A stretch of DNA of 64,000 bases from Mangrovimicrobium sp048323675 (GCF_048323675.1 NZ_JBLWFK010000002.1:248001-312000); one strand, 5' to 3'. Shown: positions 26,663-36,013, counted from the first letter of the stretch. Program-made: numbers and translations. The notes: generated by a model from the sequence alone, not told the origin.

Positions 26663-27541
26663 ATGGGGGCTCTGACAGGCAAGGTCGCTGTCGTCACCGG
26701 CGCCAGCCGCGGCATCGGCAAGGGCATAGCCCTGGCGCTCGCGGAACAGGGCGCCACGGTGTATGTCTCCGGCAGGACGCTCCATCCCGACAGCTACGAA
26801 CTGCCCGGCACGGTGGGCGAAACCGCCGTCCAGTGCCGGAAACGCGGCGGTCGCGGTATCGCCGTCGCGGTGGACCACAGCGATGACAACCAGGTCGCCG
26901 CCCTGTTTGAACAGGTGAAACGCGAAGCCGGTCGGCTGGACATCCTGGTCAACAATGCCTTCGCATTGCCGGAGGATCTCACCGATCCCGGTGGCTTCTG
27001 GGAAAAACCGCTGTCCAACCTACAGATGTTCGATGTCGGCGTGCGCTCCAATTTCGTCGCCGCCTGGCACGCCGCGAAACTGATGGTGCCACAGGGTTCC
27101 GGCCTGATCGTGGCGATCTCCGGTTATACCGGTGTCAGCTACACCTATGGCACGATCTTCGGCACCTGCAAGTCCGCTGTCGACCGCATGGCCCGGGATA
27201 TGGCGGTGGAACTCGCGCCGCACCATGTGTGCTCGCTGTCGCTGTGGCAGGGCCTGACCCTGACCGAGCGCGCGGAGCGCAACCTGGCCAGTATTCCCGG
27301 TCTTTCAGGGCGCGATGCGACGCGTCCCCAGGACGCCTGCAGCCCGGAACACCCGGGCCGGGTGATCGCGGCGCTGGCGGCGGACCCCGAGGTCATGCGG
27401 CATTCCGGCGGCACCTTTATCACCGCTGAAATGGCCCGGGTGTACGGCGTGACCGATATCGACGGCCGGGAGATCCCCTCGCTGCGGGAGTCCCGCGGCG
27501 CACCGATCTGGCAGCCCATCGGGGAGGCCGCCAATGGCTGA
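26663..27541 (+). CDS. DHRS1-like SDR with Phe in place of catalytic Tyr (copy 1)
   Basis: This 292-residue SDR has TGASRGIGKGIALAL (about 12-26), NNAF in place of NNAG, and the SLWQGLTLTERA segment that aligns with the SLWPG region of human DHRS1. The YxxxK position reads FGTCK: Lys is kept but Tyr is Phe. Tyr residues three and five places earlier (YTYGTIF) might substitute, or the enzyme may not be a classical dehydrogenase. ATG 26663 follows an AGAGG site. It overlaps the SnoaL-like gene by 8 bp. A close paralogue lies at 28096. Confidence 0.85.
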   Translation: MGALTGKVAVVTGASRGIGKGIALALAEQGATVYVSGRTLHPDSYELPGTVGETAVQCRKRGGRGIAVAVDHSDDNQVAALFEQVKREAGRLDILVNNAFALPEDLTDPGGFWEKPLSNLQMFDVGVRSNFVAAWHAAKLMVPQGSGLIVAISGYTGVSYTYGTIFGTCKSAVDRMARDMAVELAPHHVCSLSLWQGLTLTERAERNLASIPGLSGRDATRPQDACSPEHPGRVIAALAADPEVMRHSGGTFITAEMARVYGVTDIDGREIPSLRESRGAPIWQPIGEAANG

Positions 27542-28079
27542 GAATCCCCTCGACCGCTTGCAGGAGCTGCTGGACAAGCAGGACATCCACGAGTGCCTGA
27601 TGCGCTTCAGCCGGGGCATGGATCGCTTCGATCGCGCGCTGTTCCTCTCCGCCTTCCACCCGGATGCAACCATCGCCGCGGGGCCCTTCGTCGGCAGCCC
27701 CGCAGACTGCTACGACTGGGCGGTGCCGATGCACGAGGCCGGGCAGTTCGCGACCCAGCACAGCCTGCTGAATGTCAGCATCGACCTGGACGGCGACAAC
27801 GCCCACAGCGAGACGTACTACCTGTTTGTCGGCCGCAATCGCGATAACAGCAACTGGCTGGCTGGCGGGCGCTATGTCGATCGCCTGGCGCGTCGCGACG
27901 GTGCCTGGCGCATCGCCGTGCGCACCAATGTCATCGAGTGGTCGGGAACAGCACCGAGCATGGAAATTCCGTTCGCGGACATTGCCGACATCGCCATCAA
28001 CGGCGTTGCCGCGCGCAGCCCGGAGGACATTTCCTATCGGCGCCCGCTGGAAAACCTGCGCAACAAATGCATCCCCTGA
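27534..28079 (+). CDS. SnoaL-like / NTF2-fold protein
   Basis: A 181-residue protein of the SnoaL_4 type: an N-terminal helix pair (LQELLDKQDIHECLMRFSRG), a conserved Asp/His-rich strand (DRFDRALFLSAFHPDA) and later NVSIDLDGDNAHSETYY and GRYVDRLARRDGAWRI. In catabolic clusters such proteins are dehydratases, isomerases or hydrolases on ring substrates. It sits between two paralogous SDRs and overlaps the first, so it is part of the same pathway. Confidence 0.85.
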   Translation: MAENPLDRLQELLDKQDIHECLMRFSRGMDRFDRALFLSAFHPDATIAAGPFVGSPADCYDWAVPMHEAGQFATQHSLLNVSIDLDGDNAHSETYYLFVGRNRDNSNWLAGGRYVDRLARRDGAWRIAVRTNVIEWSGTAPSMEIPFADIADIAINGVAARSPEDISYRRPLENLRNKCIP

Positions 28080-28095
28080 AGGAGGTGGCCGAACC

Positions 28096-28950
28096 ATGAC
28101 TGCCCTGGCCGGAAAAGTTGCGGTGATTACCGGTGCCAGCCGCGGCATCGGCAAGGGCATCGCGCTGGCGCTCGGGGAGCAGGGCGCCACGGTCTATGTC
28201 ACCGGGCGTACCCTGGCGACCGATGGCCAGGCGCTGCCCGGATCCCTGGAAGAAACTGTCGCCGCCGTGGCTGCGCGCGGTGGCCGCGCCATCGCGGTGC
28301 AACTGGATATCACCTCTGATGGGCAGCTGGCAGCACTGTTCGATCGTATCGAAAAAGAACAGGGCCGGCTGGATATCCTGGTCAACAACGCCATGGCGAT
28401 CCCCGACGAGATGACCGAGCGCAAGGGCTTCTGGGAAAAGTCCCTGGACAACTGGGCCATCTTCGATACCGGCGTGCGCGCGGCGTACGTCGCTGCGCAC
28501 CACGCGGCGAAGCTGATGGTCCGGCAGAACAGCGGCCTGATCGTGGCGCTCTCCGGTTATGTGGGCGTGACCTACACCTACGATGTGATCTTCGGTACCA
28601 CCAAGACCGCCACCGACCGCATGGCGCGGGACATGGCCATTGAACTGAAACCCCACGGCGTTGCCTCCGTATCGCTATGGCAGGGCTTTACCTACACCGA
28701 GCGGGCGGTGAAAAACCTCGAGGCGGTGCCGGGTATGGCGGCGCAACTCAACAGCGCCGCCGGCAGTTCGCCGGAATTCCCCGGCCGGGTGATCGCCGCG
28801 CTGGCCGCCGATCCTGCGCTCATGGCCCGCAGCGGTGGCACCTTCATCAATGCCGAACTCGCCCGGGAATACGGCGTCACCGATATCGATGGCAGGGAGA
28901 TCGTATCCCTGCGGGAAGAGCGCGGTGCCCCCCTGTGGCACCCCGTCTGA
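28096..28950 (+). CDS. DHRS1-like SDR with Phe in place of catalytic Tyr (copy 2)
   Basis: A 284-residue paralogue of the SDR at 26663, with the same TGASRGIGKGIALAL motif and the same SLWQG...TERA segment. The motif that should hold the catalytic Tyr reads FGTTK, again Phe. The change is therefore shared by both copies and not a recent mutation. An AAGGAGG ribosome site lies just before the ATG at 28096. The two SDRs may form a heteromer or act on two intermediates. Confidence 0.86.
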   Translation: MTALAGKVAVITGASRGIGKGIALALGEQGATVYVTGRTLATDGQALPGSLEETVAAVAARGGRAIAVQLDITSDGQLAALFDRIEKEQGRLDILVNNAMAIPDEMTERKGFWEKSLDNWAIFDTGVRAAYVAAHHAAKLMVRQNSGLIVALSGYVGVTYTYDVIFGTTKTATDRMARDMAIELKPHGVASVSLWQGFTYTERAVKNLEAVPGMAAQLNSAAGSSPEFPGRVIAALAADPALMARSGGTFINAELAREYGVTDIDGREIVSLREERGAPLWHPV

Positions 28951-29051
28951 ACCGGCACCGAGACTCCGGCAGTAATGACAGCTTTGATTGATCGATTTGA
29001 AGCAGGATGGCTCGCGCCAGCCCACAACGATAACGACAAGGTGGTAGCGAC

Positions 29052-30122
29052 ATGGGACTGCAACACAAGCTGGAAGAACTGGTAGATGTTCCCCGGCTGA
29101 GCCGCTGGCTCGACGACAACCTGCCGCAACTGGGCGACGGCCCGCTCCAGGTCGAGTTGATCCACGGCGGTTATTCCAACGTGGTCATCAACCTGGACCG
29201 GGGCGCCGGCAGCATGGTGATGCGGCGTCCGCCGAAGGTGCCCCCGCCGGGCAGCGAACGCACCGTGCTGCGCGAGGCGCGGGTACTGAAGGCGCTGGCC
29301 GGCACGGACGTGCCCCATCCGCACTGCTATGCCAGCTGCGAGGACGAAACGGTCGTCGGCGCGCCGTTCTACGTGATGGAGAAGGTCGAGGGCTGGTCCG
29401 GGCAGGTGATCAACCAGAAAGTGGTGCACCCGGCACCCTTCGACGCGATGCCCTGGGAATACCGTATTCCCTATGCGGTCGTGGATGCGCTCACCGCACT
29501 GGCCAACGTGGATTACCTGGCGGTGGGGCTGGAGGGCTTCGGCAAGCCGGACAACTTCCTCGAACGGCAGGTGGACCGCTGGTCCGGCCAGCTGGCGTCC
29601 TACAAGGAAAAATACGGCTATCCGGGGCGCAAGTTACCCGGCTATGAACTGGTCGAGCAGTGGCTGCGCGAGCACATTCCCCCGGCACAGAAACCCGGCA
29701 TCATCCACAGCGACCTCGGTACGCCGAACATGCTGTTCGCCCACGAGCCGCCAGCGAAGCTCAATGCGCTGATCGACTGGGAGCTGTCCACCATTGGCGA
29801 CCCGATGGTGGACATCGGCGGGTTTTTCAGCGGCCTGCGCGATGAGCGCATGCCGGACGTGGCACCGACATCCCTGCACGATACCAGCAACTGGCCCACC
29901 CGGCAGGAACTCGCCCGCTACTATGCGGCGGGCACCGGGCGCGATGTCAGCCACCTGGATTACTACCTGGTACTAGCGCGTTTCAAGGCGGGCTGCATCA
30001 TGGAGTACAAGGTGGCGCAGGCGGCGATTGGCAAGATCGACTCGAAGGTCGGTGACTGGTTCGCGGATATTGTCGCGGAGTGTTTTTCCTCTGCGGCGGA
30101 GCATATTCGGCGTTGTTGCTGA
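29052..30122 (+). CDS. APH-family phosphotransferase, ACAD10-like
   Basis: A 356-residue protein of the aminoglycoside-phosphotransferase/choline-kinase fold. The catalytic loop is HSDLGTPNM (about 218-226) and the metal-binding segment is IDWELSTIGDPMVD. This subgroup occurs beside acyl-CoA dehydrogenases (and fused to one in animal ACAD10/11, where it phosphorylates 4-hydroxyacyl-CoA). The adjacent acyl-CoA dehydrogenase at 30365 fits that: it may activate a hydroxyacyl substrate for dehydration. The substrate is inferred. Confidence 0.86.
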   Translation: MGLQHKLEELVDVPRLSRWLDDNLPQLGDGPLQVELIHGGYSNVVINLDRGAGSMVMRRPPKVPPPGSERTVLREARVLKALAGTDVPHPHCYASCEDETVVGAPFYVMEKVEGWSGQVINQKVVHPAPFDAMPWEYRIPYAVVDALTALANVDYLAVGLEGFGKPDNFLERQVDRWSGQLASYKEKYGYPGRKLPGYELVEQWLREHIPPAQKPGIIHSDLGTPNMLFAHEPPAKLNALIDWELSTIGDPMVDIGGFFSGLRDERMPDVAPTSLHDTSNWPTRQELARYYAAGTGRDVSHLDYYLVLARFKAGCIMEYKVAQAAIGKIDSKVGDWFADIVAECFSSAAEHIRRCC

Positions 30123-30149
30123 TTGTTGTTTCGAGCGTCATTCAGCGCC

Positions 30150-30259
30150 TACAGCGGTATTCCGTTTGCAGAAACACGCCAAAAAGCGCACGTCCGTGTG
30201 CAGGCTCGGTCGGCGACGTCCTGTCGCCTCACGGTTTCTGCAAACGGAATACCGCTGTA
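30150..30259 (-). repeat. Hairpin element A3
   Basis: Arms 30150-30175 and 30234-30259 form a perfect 26-bp inverted repeat. The core, read on the minus strand, matches that of A1 almost base for base (hairpin 1 identical, hairpin 2 as GCAC/GTGC). It lies between the phosphotransferase and acyl-CoA dehydrogenase genes, 23 kb from A1. Confidence 0.85.
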
Positions 30260-30364
30260 TGCGCGCCCGGTGCGGCATCAAGGTTTGGCAATGACCTCGT
30301 TCGGTAATCCGGAGTGCGGCGAACCACTGCCAAACCAATAACATAAATTTACGAGGTAACCCCA

Positions 30365-31663
30365 ATGATCGATTTCAGCGTCGAACCCGAGTTCCAGGAA
30401 AAACTCGACTGGATGTACACCTTCGTGCGCGAGGAGTGCGAGCTGGTCGACCTGCTGTTTCCCAGCGCGGCCGACATGTACGACGTGAAGAACAGCAGGG
30501 CGCGCCGTATCGTACGGCCCTTGCAGGACAGGGTCAGGGAGCAGGGCCTGTGGGCTTGCCATCTCGGACCGGACCTCGGTGGTCCGGGTTACGGCCAGTT
30601 GAAGCTGGCGCTGATGAACGAGATTATCGGCCGCTCCAACTGGGCGCCAACCATCTTCGGCACCCAGGCGCCGGATACCGGCAACGCGGAGATTCTTGCC
30701 ATGTTCGGTACCGAGGAGCAGAAGCGGCGCTACCTCGACCCGCTGATGGCGGGGGATATCGTCTCCTGCTTTTCGATGACCGAGCCCCAGGCCGGGGCGG
30801 ACCCGCTGGAGTTCGAGTGCAAGGCCTGGCGGGAGGGCGACGAGTGGGTGCTCGACGGCTACAAGTGGTTCTCCTCCAATGCCCGCTACGCCGAGTTCCT
30901 GATCGTGATGGCGGTAACCAACCCGGAGAACCAGCCCCATGAACGCATGTCGATGTTCCTGGTGGACGCCAGTACGCCAGGTATCGAGATCATACGCAAT
31001 ACCAAGATCATGTCCGACTCGGCGGATGCGTCGATCGATGACGGTATTCACGCGTTCATTCGCTATGACAAGGTGCGTGTGCCGGCGGACGCCATGCTCG
31101 GCGAGCCGGGGGGCGCCTTCCGGGTGGCCCAGGCGCGGCTCGGCGGCGGGCGCATCCACCACTGCATGCGCACCGTGGGGTTGCTGCAGCGTGCACTGGA
31201 CATGATGCTGGAACGCGCGCTGTCGCGGCAGACCAAAGGCAAGCGGCTGGCGGACCACCAGTTCGTCCAGGGCATGATCGCGGATTCCGCGGTGGAGTTG
31301 GAGCAGTTCCGCCTGCTGGTGCTGAAAACCGCCTGGATGATCGATACCCAGCCGCACGGCGCGGCCCGCACGCACATCGGCATGTGCAAGATCCAGTTGG
31401 GCAAGGTGTTCTACGAGGTGGCCAAACGCGCGGTACACTTGCACGGCTCACTCGGTGTCTCCCTGGAGACGCCGCTGGCCAAGTTGTGGGCGGGGGCCCC
31501 CACCCTGGCCGTGGCGGATGGTCCCACCGAGGTACACCAGGTGCAGGTGGCCAAAGCGCTGCTGAAACAGGCGAAGCCCGCGGAGGGCCTGTTTCCCACG
31601 GACCACATCCCGACACGGCTGGAGCAGGCGAAGCAGAAATGGGCGCACATGCTGGAGGATTGA
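30365..31663 (+). CDS. Acyl-CoA dehydrogenase
   Basis: The 432-residue flavoprotein has the standard acyl-CoA dehydrogenase plan: an N-terminal helical domain, the FAD-contact region CFSMTEPQAGADP (about 137-149), the middle beta domain (WVLDGYKWFSSNA), and the C-terminal helical domain with RTVGLLQRALDMM and the LHGSLGVS segment. It oxidises an acyl-CoA to the 2-enoyl-CoA. It resembles the ACAD10/11-like subgroup, in keeping with the phosphotransferase upstream, from which it is separated by hairpin A3. Confidence 0.93.
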   Translation: MIDFSVEPEFQEKLDWMYTFVREECELVDLLFPSAADMYDVKNSRARRIVRPLQDRVREQGLWACHLGPDLGGPGYGQLKLALMNEIIGRSNWAPTIFGTQAPDTGNAEILAMFGTEEQKRRYLDPLMAGDIVSCFSMTEPQAGADPLEFECKAWREGDEWVLDGYKWFSSNARYAEFLIVMAVTNPENQPHERMSMFLVDASTPGIEIIRNTKIMSDSADASIDDGIHAFIRYDKVRVPADAMLGEPGGAFRVAQARLGGGRIHHCMRTVGLLQRALDMMLERALSRQTKGKRLADHQFVQGMIADSAVELEQFRLLVLKTAWMIDTQPHGAARTHIGMCKIQLGKVFYEVAKRAVHLHGSLGVSLETPLAKLWAGAPTLAVADGPTEVHQVQVAKALLKQAKPAEGLFPTDHIPTRLEQAKQKWAHMLED

Positions 31664-31665
31664 CG

Positions 31666-32409
31666 ATGGACCCCCTGCTGGATTTCACGGGCAAGGTGGC
31701 GCTGGTGACCGGTGGGTCCCGGGGCCTTGGCCGGGAAATGGTGCTGGCGCTGGCCGCGCGCGGTGCCGATGTGGTTATCGCCAGCCGCAAGCTGGAAAAC
31801 TGCGAGGCCGTGGCAGAAGAAGCGCGGCAGTCCGGCGTAAGGGCACTGGCTGTCGCCGCCCACCTCGGCCGCTGGGAGCAGTGCGACGCGCTGGTCGAGG
31901 CCGTCTACGCGGCCTTCGGTCGGCTGGACATTCTCATCAACAATGCCGGTATGTCACCGGCCTGTCCCAGTGCCGAGGTCAGCGAGAAGCTGTTCGACGC
32001 GGTGATGAACCTCAATTTCAAGGGCCCGTTTCGCCTGGCGAGCCTGGTGGGCCAGCGCATGCGCGAGGATGGGGGCGGCAGTATCATCAACATCAGTTCC
32101 ACCGGGGCGCTGATGGCGCTGCCCGGGGCGGTGCCCTATGGCGGCGCCAAGGCCGCCCTCAACGCCATGACGGTGTCCCTCGCCCGGGAGTTTGCGCCCG
32201 CGGTGCGCGTCAACGCGATCTCCGCGGGTCCGTTCATGACCGGCGCCCACGAGGACTGGACCGAGGAGGTCATAGCCGGCTTCAACAATGCGGCGCAACG
32301 TCCCGGACAGCCGCTGGAAATCATTCCCGCTGTACTAATGCTCGCCAGCAGCGCGTCTTCCTTCACCACAGGTGCTATCCTGCGCGTCGACGGCGGGCAA
32401 AGGGGCTGA
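31666..32409 (+). CDS. SDR oxidoreductase (classical)
   Basis: A 247-residue classical SDR with TGGSRGLG (15-22), NNAG (about 92), Ser in ISSTGAL and YGGAK active site. The C-terminus DGGQRG is usual. The start codon lies 2 bp after the acyl-CoA dehydrogenase stop, so the two are tightly coupled, suggesting a 3-hydroxyacyl-CoA or ring-alcohol dehydrogenase following the desaturation step. Confidence 0.9.
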   Translation: MDPLLDFTGKVALVTGGSRGLGREMVLALAARGADVVIASRKLENCEAVAEEARQSGVRALAVAAHLGRWEQCDALVEAVYAAFGRLDILINNAGMSPACPSAEVSEKLFDAVMNLNFKGPFRLASLVGQRMREDGGGSIINISSTGALMALPGAVPYGGAKAALNAMTVSLAREFAPAVRVNAISAGPFMTGAHEDWTEEVIAGFNNAAQRPGQPLEIIPAVLMLASSASSFTTGAILRVDGGQRG

Positions 32410-32464
32410 GGCCGGCTCCGCATCCTGTTTGCCAAAGCACGATATCAACCACGGGAGCGCATGA

Positions 32465-33379
32465 ATGCGATATTTGAAGCACATTGTAATGGTCCTGCTG
32501 CTGAGCCAGCTACTCGCCTGTGCGGCGCTGGAGCAGGGCGGGGAGCCGCACTACATCGCCCTGGTCGCGGCCTACCAGGGCGAGTTTGACAATATCCTCG
32601 CCGGCCTCGACGGCGAGGTTATCGACCGCGTCGAGACCCACAACGGCGTGGAGTTCCATATCGGCCGGGTGCACGGGCAGGACATCGTGGTGTTCAAGAC
32701 CGGGATCGGCCTCACCAACGCGGCGATGACTACGCAGCTTGCCTTCGATCACTACCCGATCCGCCACCTGCTGTTTTCCGGCGTGGCGGGGGGGCTCGAC
32801 CCGAGCCTGCATAAAGGCGATCTCAGCGTGCCGCTCAAGTGGCACTACTACGAATACGGCGGGCGCTTCAGTCGGGACGCCGGCACCAGTGAAGGCTACC
32901 GGATTCCACCCTTCATGCGGGCGCGTATTTCCGCGGTGCACTACGGCGGTTTCTTTCCCTACGCCATGCGCACCCTGCGCGAGGGCGAGACGCAACCGGT
33001 CGAGCAGGATTTCTACCTGATGGACGCGGACCTGGTCGCCCTGGTCGGCGACAGCGCCGAAGGGCTGGGACTGGTCAACGCAGAGGGCGCCTCCGCGAAG
33101 GTGCTGGTCGGCAGTGTCGGTACCTCGGGCATGGCCTTCAACGACGACGCCGACCTGGCCGCGTTCATTCGAGACACCTGGGGCAGCGCCTCGGTGGACA
33201 TGGAGAGCGCAGCCATCGCCCAGGTCTGCTGGGCCAACCGCGCCTCCTGCGCCCAGATCCGCGCGATCAGCGATGTGGTCGGCAACGACAACCCCAATGA
33301 GTTTTACGAATTCAAGGCGGCCGCGGAAATGAATGCCGGCAAGCTGCTGAATGCCGTGCTGGCCTCCGGCCGCCTGTAA
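32465..33379 (+). CDS. Lipoprotein MTA/SAH-nucleosidase-like phosphorylase superfamily protein
   Basis: A 304-residue protein whose N-terminus is a lipoprotein signal with lipobox LLAC (Cys19), followed by a PNP/UDP phosphorylase superfamily domain close to MTA/SAH nucleosidase: GVAGGLDP, VDMESAAIAQVCW (catalytic Glu region) and IRAISDVVGND (catalytic Asp). The usual N-terminal Glu of MTA nucleosidase is not obvious (AYQGEF). It would act in the periplasm or on the cell surface on a nucleoside, not in the cytoplasmic methionine cycle. It sits between catabolic genes, 55 bp after the SDR, and may not share their pathway. Confidence 0.82.
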   Translation: MRYLKHIVMVLLLSQLLACAALEQGGEPHYIALVAAYQGEFDNILAGLDGEVIDRVETHNGVEFHIGRVHGQDIVVFKTGIGLTNAAMTTQLAFDHYPIRHLLFSGVAGGLDPSLHKGDLSVPLKWHYYEYGGRFSRDAGTSEGYRIPPFMRARISAVHYGGFFPYAMRTLREGETQPVEQDFYLMDADLVALVGDSAEGLGLVNAEGASAKVLVGSVGTSGMAFNDDADLAAFIRDTWGSASVDMESAAIAQVCWANRASCAQIRAISDVVGNDNPNEFYEFKAAAEMNAGKLLNAVLASGRL

Positions 33380-33396
33380 ACCGGGAGAAGCCCTGT

Positions 33397-34959
33397 ATGC
33401 ACCCCTGCAAGCATGCCCTCAGCCACCCCGATCGCGCGGCCTTCGTGATTGCCGATACCGGTGAAGTGCTGAGCTACCGCGAGCTGGACGAGGACTCCAA
33501 CCGTCTGGCGCAGCTGTTCCGGTACCACGGCCTGCGCCCGGGCGACCGGATTGCGGTGATGCTCAGGAACAGCCTGGATTTCCCCCGGGTCTACTGGGCT
33601 GCGCAGCGTTCGGGCCTGTTCATGGCCCTGCTGTCGTCCCACCTGAAACCGGAGGAGGCCGCCTATATCATCAATGACAGCGGCGCGCGCCTGTTTATCA
33701 GCTGTGCCGAGGTGGGGGATACCCCGCTGGCACTGGCTGCCGGGAGGGCGGAGCTGATCCCGCGGGTGGAACAGGTATTCTCGGTGGGGGCGGGCAACCT
33801 GCACGGATCAGAGGTCCTCTGGGAGGCCGCGGCTGCGATGCCCTGTAAGCCGGTGGCCGATGAAATCGCCGGCTATCACTTCCTTTATTCGAGCGGCAGC
33901 ACCGGCAGGCCCAAGGGCATCATGCACAAGTTCCAGCCCGGGCCGATCGACGAACTGTCGCCCTCGGACAGCGGCACCGGGCTGTACCAGCACTTCGACC
34001 CGCTGGTGACCTTCAACGCCGGGCCGGTCTATCACGGCGCACCGCTGGCGAACATGCTGGTCACCCATCGACTGGGGGGCACCTTCGTGACCCTGCGCAA
34101 GTTCGATGCCTCGGCCGCGCTGCAGGCCATCGGCAGGTATGGGGTGGTCGCCGCCCAGTTCGTGCCCACCATGTTCGTGCGCCTGCTGGCGCTGCCGCAG
34201 GCGGAACGCGACGCGGCAGACCTCTCTTCGCTGAAATTTGTCCTGCATGCGGCCGCGCCCTGTCCGGTGGGGATCAAGCAGCAGATGATCGACTGGTGGG
34301 GGCCGATCATCGACGAGTATTACGGTGCCACCGAGAACATCGGTTCCACCTACATCCGCGCCGAGGAATGGCTGCGCAAACCGGGTTCGGTGGGCAAGTC
34401 GATCCAGGGAACCATTCACATCTGCGATGAAAGCGGAGCCGAGCTGGCGGTGGGGGAGGACGGCCTGGTGTACTTCGAAGTGGCGGCCGGCAGAGGTTTC
34501 GATTACCTCAACGACGCCGCCAAAACCGACGCCGCCCGGCACCCGCAGCATTCCCAGTGGTTTACCGTCGGCGATATCGGCCACGTCGATGCCGAGGGTT
34601 ACCTGTTCCTCACCGACCGCAAGGATTTCATGATCATTTCCGGTGGCGTGAATATCTACCCGCAGATGATCGAGGACGCCTTGATCCTGCATCCCGGCGT
34701 GATCGACGTTGCGGTTATCGGCATCCCCAACCCCGAATACGGCGAGGAGGTCAAAGCCATCGTTCAACCGCGCGACTGGGACGACGCTGGCGAGGGAATG
34801 CGGGAGAGCCTCGACAGCTGGTGCCGGGAGCGAATTTCCGCGGTTACCTGTCCGCGCAGCTACCAGTTCGTTCGTGAGTTGCCGCGCCTGCCTTCCGGTA
34901 AACTGGCTAAAAAGGAATTGCGCAGGTTGTTCGGCGCCGAACGGCCGTGGGAGCAATGA
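33397..34959 (+). CDS. AMP-binding acyl-CoA synthetase
   Basis: A 520-residue ANL-superfamily ligase that adenylates a carboxylic acid and transfers it to CoA. It shows the P-loop SSGSTGRPKGI (about 166-176), YGATEN (about 307), FTVGDIGHVDAEGYLFLTDRKD and the C-terminal lysine in LPSGKLAKKELR. It follows the lipoprotein gene by 17 bp and completes a set (ligase, acyl-CoA dehydrogenase, SDR) for beta-oxidation-like breakdown. The substrate is unknown. Confidence 0.92.
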   Translation: MHPCKHALSHPDRAAFVIADTGEVLSYRELDEDSNRLAQLFRYHGLRPGDRIAVMLRNSLDFPRVYWAAQRSGLFMALLSSHLKPEEAAYIINDSGARLFISCAEVGDTPLALAAGRAELIPRVEQVFSVGAGNLHGSEVLWEAAAAMPCKPVADEIAGYHFLYSSGSTGRPKGIMHKFQPGPIDELSPSDSGTGLYQHFDPLVTFNAGPVYHGAPLANMLVTHRLGGTFVTLRKFDASAALQAIGRYGVVAAQFVPTMFVRLLALPQAERDAADLSSLKFVLHAAAPCPVGIKQQMIDWWGPIIDEYYGATENIGSTYIRAEEWLRKPGSVGKSIQGTIHICDESGAELAVGEDGLVYFEVAAGRGFDYLNDAAKTDAARHPQHSQWFTVGDIGHVDAEGYLFLTDRKDFMIISGGVNIYPQMIEDALILHPGVIDVAVIGIPNPEYGEEVKAIVQPRDWDDAGEGMRESLDSWCRERISAVTCPRSYQFVRELPRLPSGKLAKKELRRLFGAERPWEQ

Positions 34960-35020
34960 CATTTGCAAGTGCCGGGCGCACCAGATGCCCGGTTGTTTTA
35001 CTACCAACCGAGAAAAATCG

Positions 35021-36013
35021 ATGAAAAAAATTGCACCCCTGACGGTATTACTGGGATCACTGGCCAGTGTGGCCAGTAACGCCTCCCCCGGCCTGAACAT
35101 CGCCCTGACCAACGACGATGGCTGGTCGACCTACGGCATCCATGCGCTGTTCAATGCACTGGGCAAGGCCGGGCACACGGTGACGCTGGCCGGTCCCTAC
35201 AGTGGCGAAAGCGGCAGCAGTGCCTCGATCAACATGGACCCGCTGGTGATCAAAAAGCACGGCGAGGGTATCTATTCGGTGGCCACGGAGAAGGGCAGTG
35301 CGGAACCGGCGACCTCCGGCATGATTGCGCTGGATATCGCCGGCCAGCGGGGCAAGGGCGCGCCGGACCTGTTGATCTCCGGTATCAACGACGGCGCCAA
35401 CATCGGCCCGGCCACCCAGGTGTCCGGCACGGTGGGTGCCGCGATTGTCGCCATGGGCCGGATGCTCGGGGATTCCGTGCCCGCTATCGCCATCAGCACC
35501 GACAAGCGCTGCCGCTTCAAGGAAGCCGAATCCCCCGAGGACGCGGTCATTCCGGATCCCAATGACATTCCCGCAGCCTGCAGCGAAATTGCCGACTACG
35601 TGGTCGCCCTGGTCGACAAGCTGGCGGCGGCGCCGGCCTTTGCCAAGGGTGAGGCACCATTGCTGCCTGCCGGCCTGGGCCTGAATATCAACTATCCCCC
35701 GGTCGAACCCAGGGGTGAGCGCATCGCCAGCCAGGGTCGCCTGCTCTACATCGGGCAACTGGGCGGCAGCATCAGTCTTTCGCTGGCCTGCGAGGGCGAC
35801 TGCGTCAACATGCCGGTAGGCGCTACGGCGAGTTCCACGCGCGTCAATGGTGGCCTGGTCAAGGAGGCGGACGTGGCGAACTCCGACAGCACCCTGTATG
35901 CAGAGGGCTATATCACGATCGTGCCCATCGAGGCGGACTACACAGCGCGCCCCGCGGCATCGGCAGGCCTGGTCGAGCAACTGCAACAGCTTATCGCGGC
36001 GCCCGCTCGCTAG
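35021..36013 (+). CDS. Exported SurE-family 5'/3'-nucleotidase
   Basis: A 330-residue protein with a signal peptide (MKKIAPLTVLLGSLASVASNAS) and then a SurE domain: ALTNDDGW (metal-binding Asp-Asp, about 29-36), GPYSGESGSSAS, and SGINDGANIG (the Asn metal ligand). SurE is usually a cytoplasmic nucleotidase/exopolyphosphatase; here the domain is exported to the periplasm. Inserts with Cys (SLACEGDC) may form a disulfide. Start ATG 35021 is chosen for the signal peptide; the frame is open upstream. Confidence 0.88.
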   Translation: MKKIAPLTVLLGSLASVASNASPGLNIALTNDDGWSTYGIHALFNALGKAGHTVTLAGPYSGESGSSASINMDPLVIKKHGEGIYSVATEKGSAEPATSGMIALDIAGQRGKGAPDLLISGINDGANIGPATQVSGTVGAAIVAMGRMLGDSVPAIAISTDKRCRFKEAESPEDAVIPDPNDIPAACSEIADYVVALVDKLAAAPAFAKGEAPLLPAGLGLNINYPPVEPRGERIASQGRLLYIGQLGGSISLSLACEGDCVNMPVGATASSTRVNGGLVKEADVANSDSTLYAEGYITIVPIEADYTARPAASAGLVEQLQQLIAAPAR

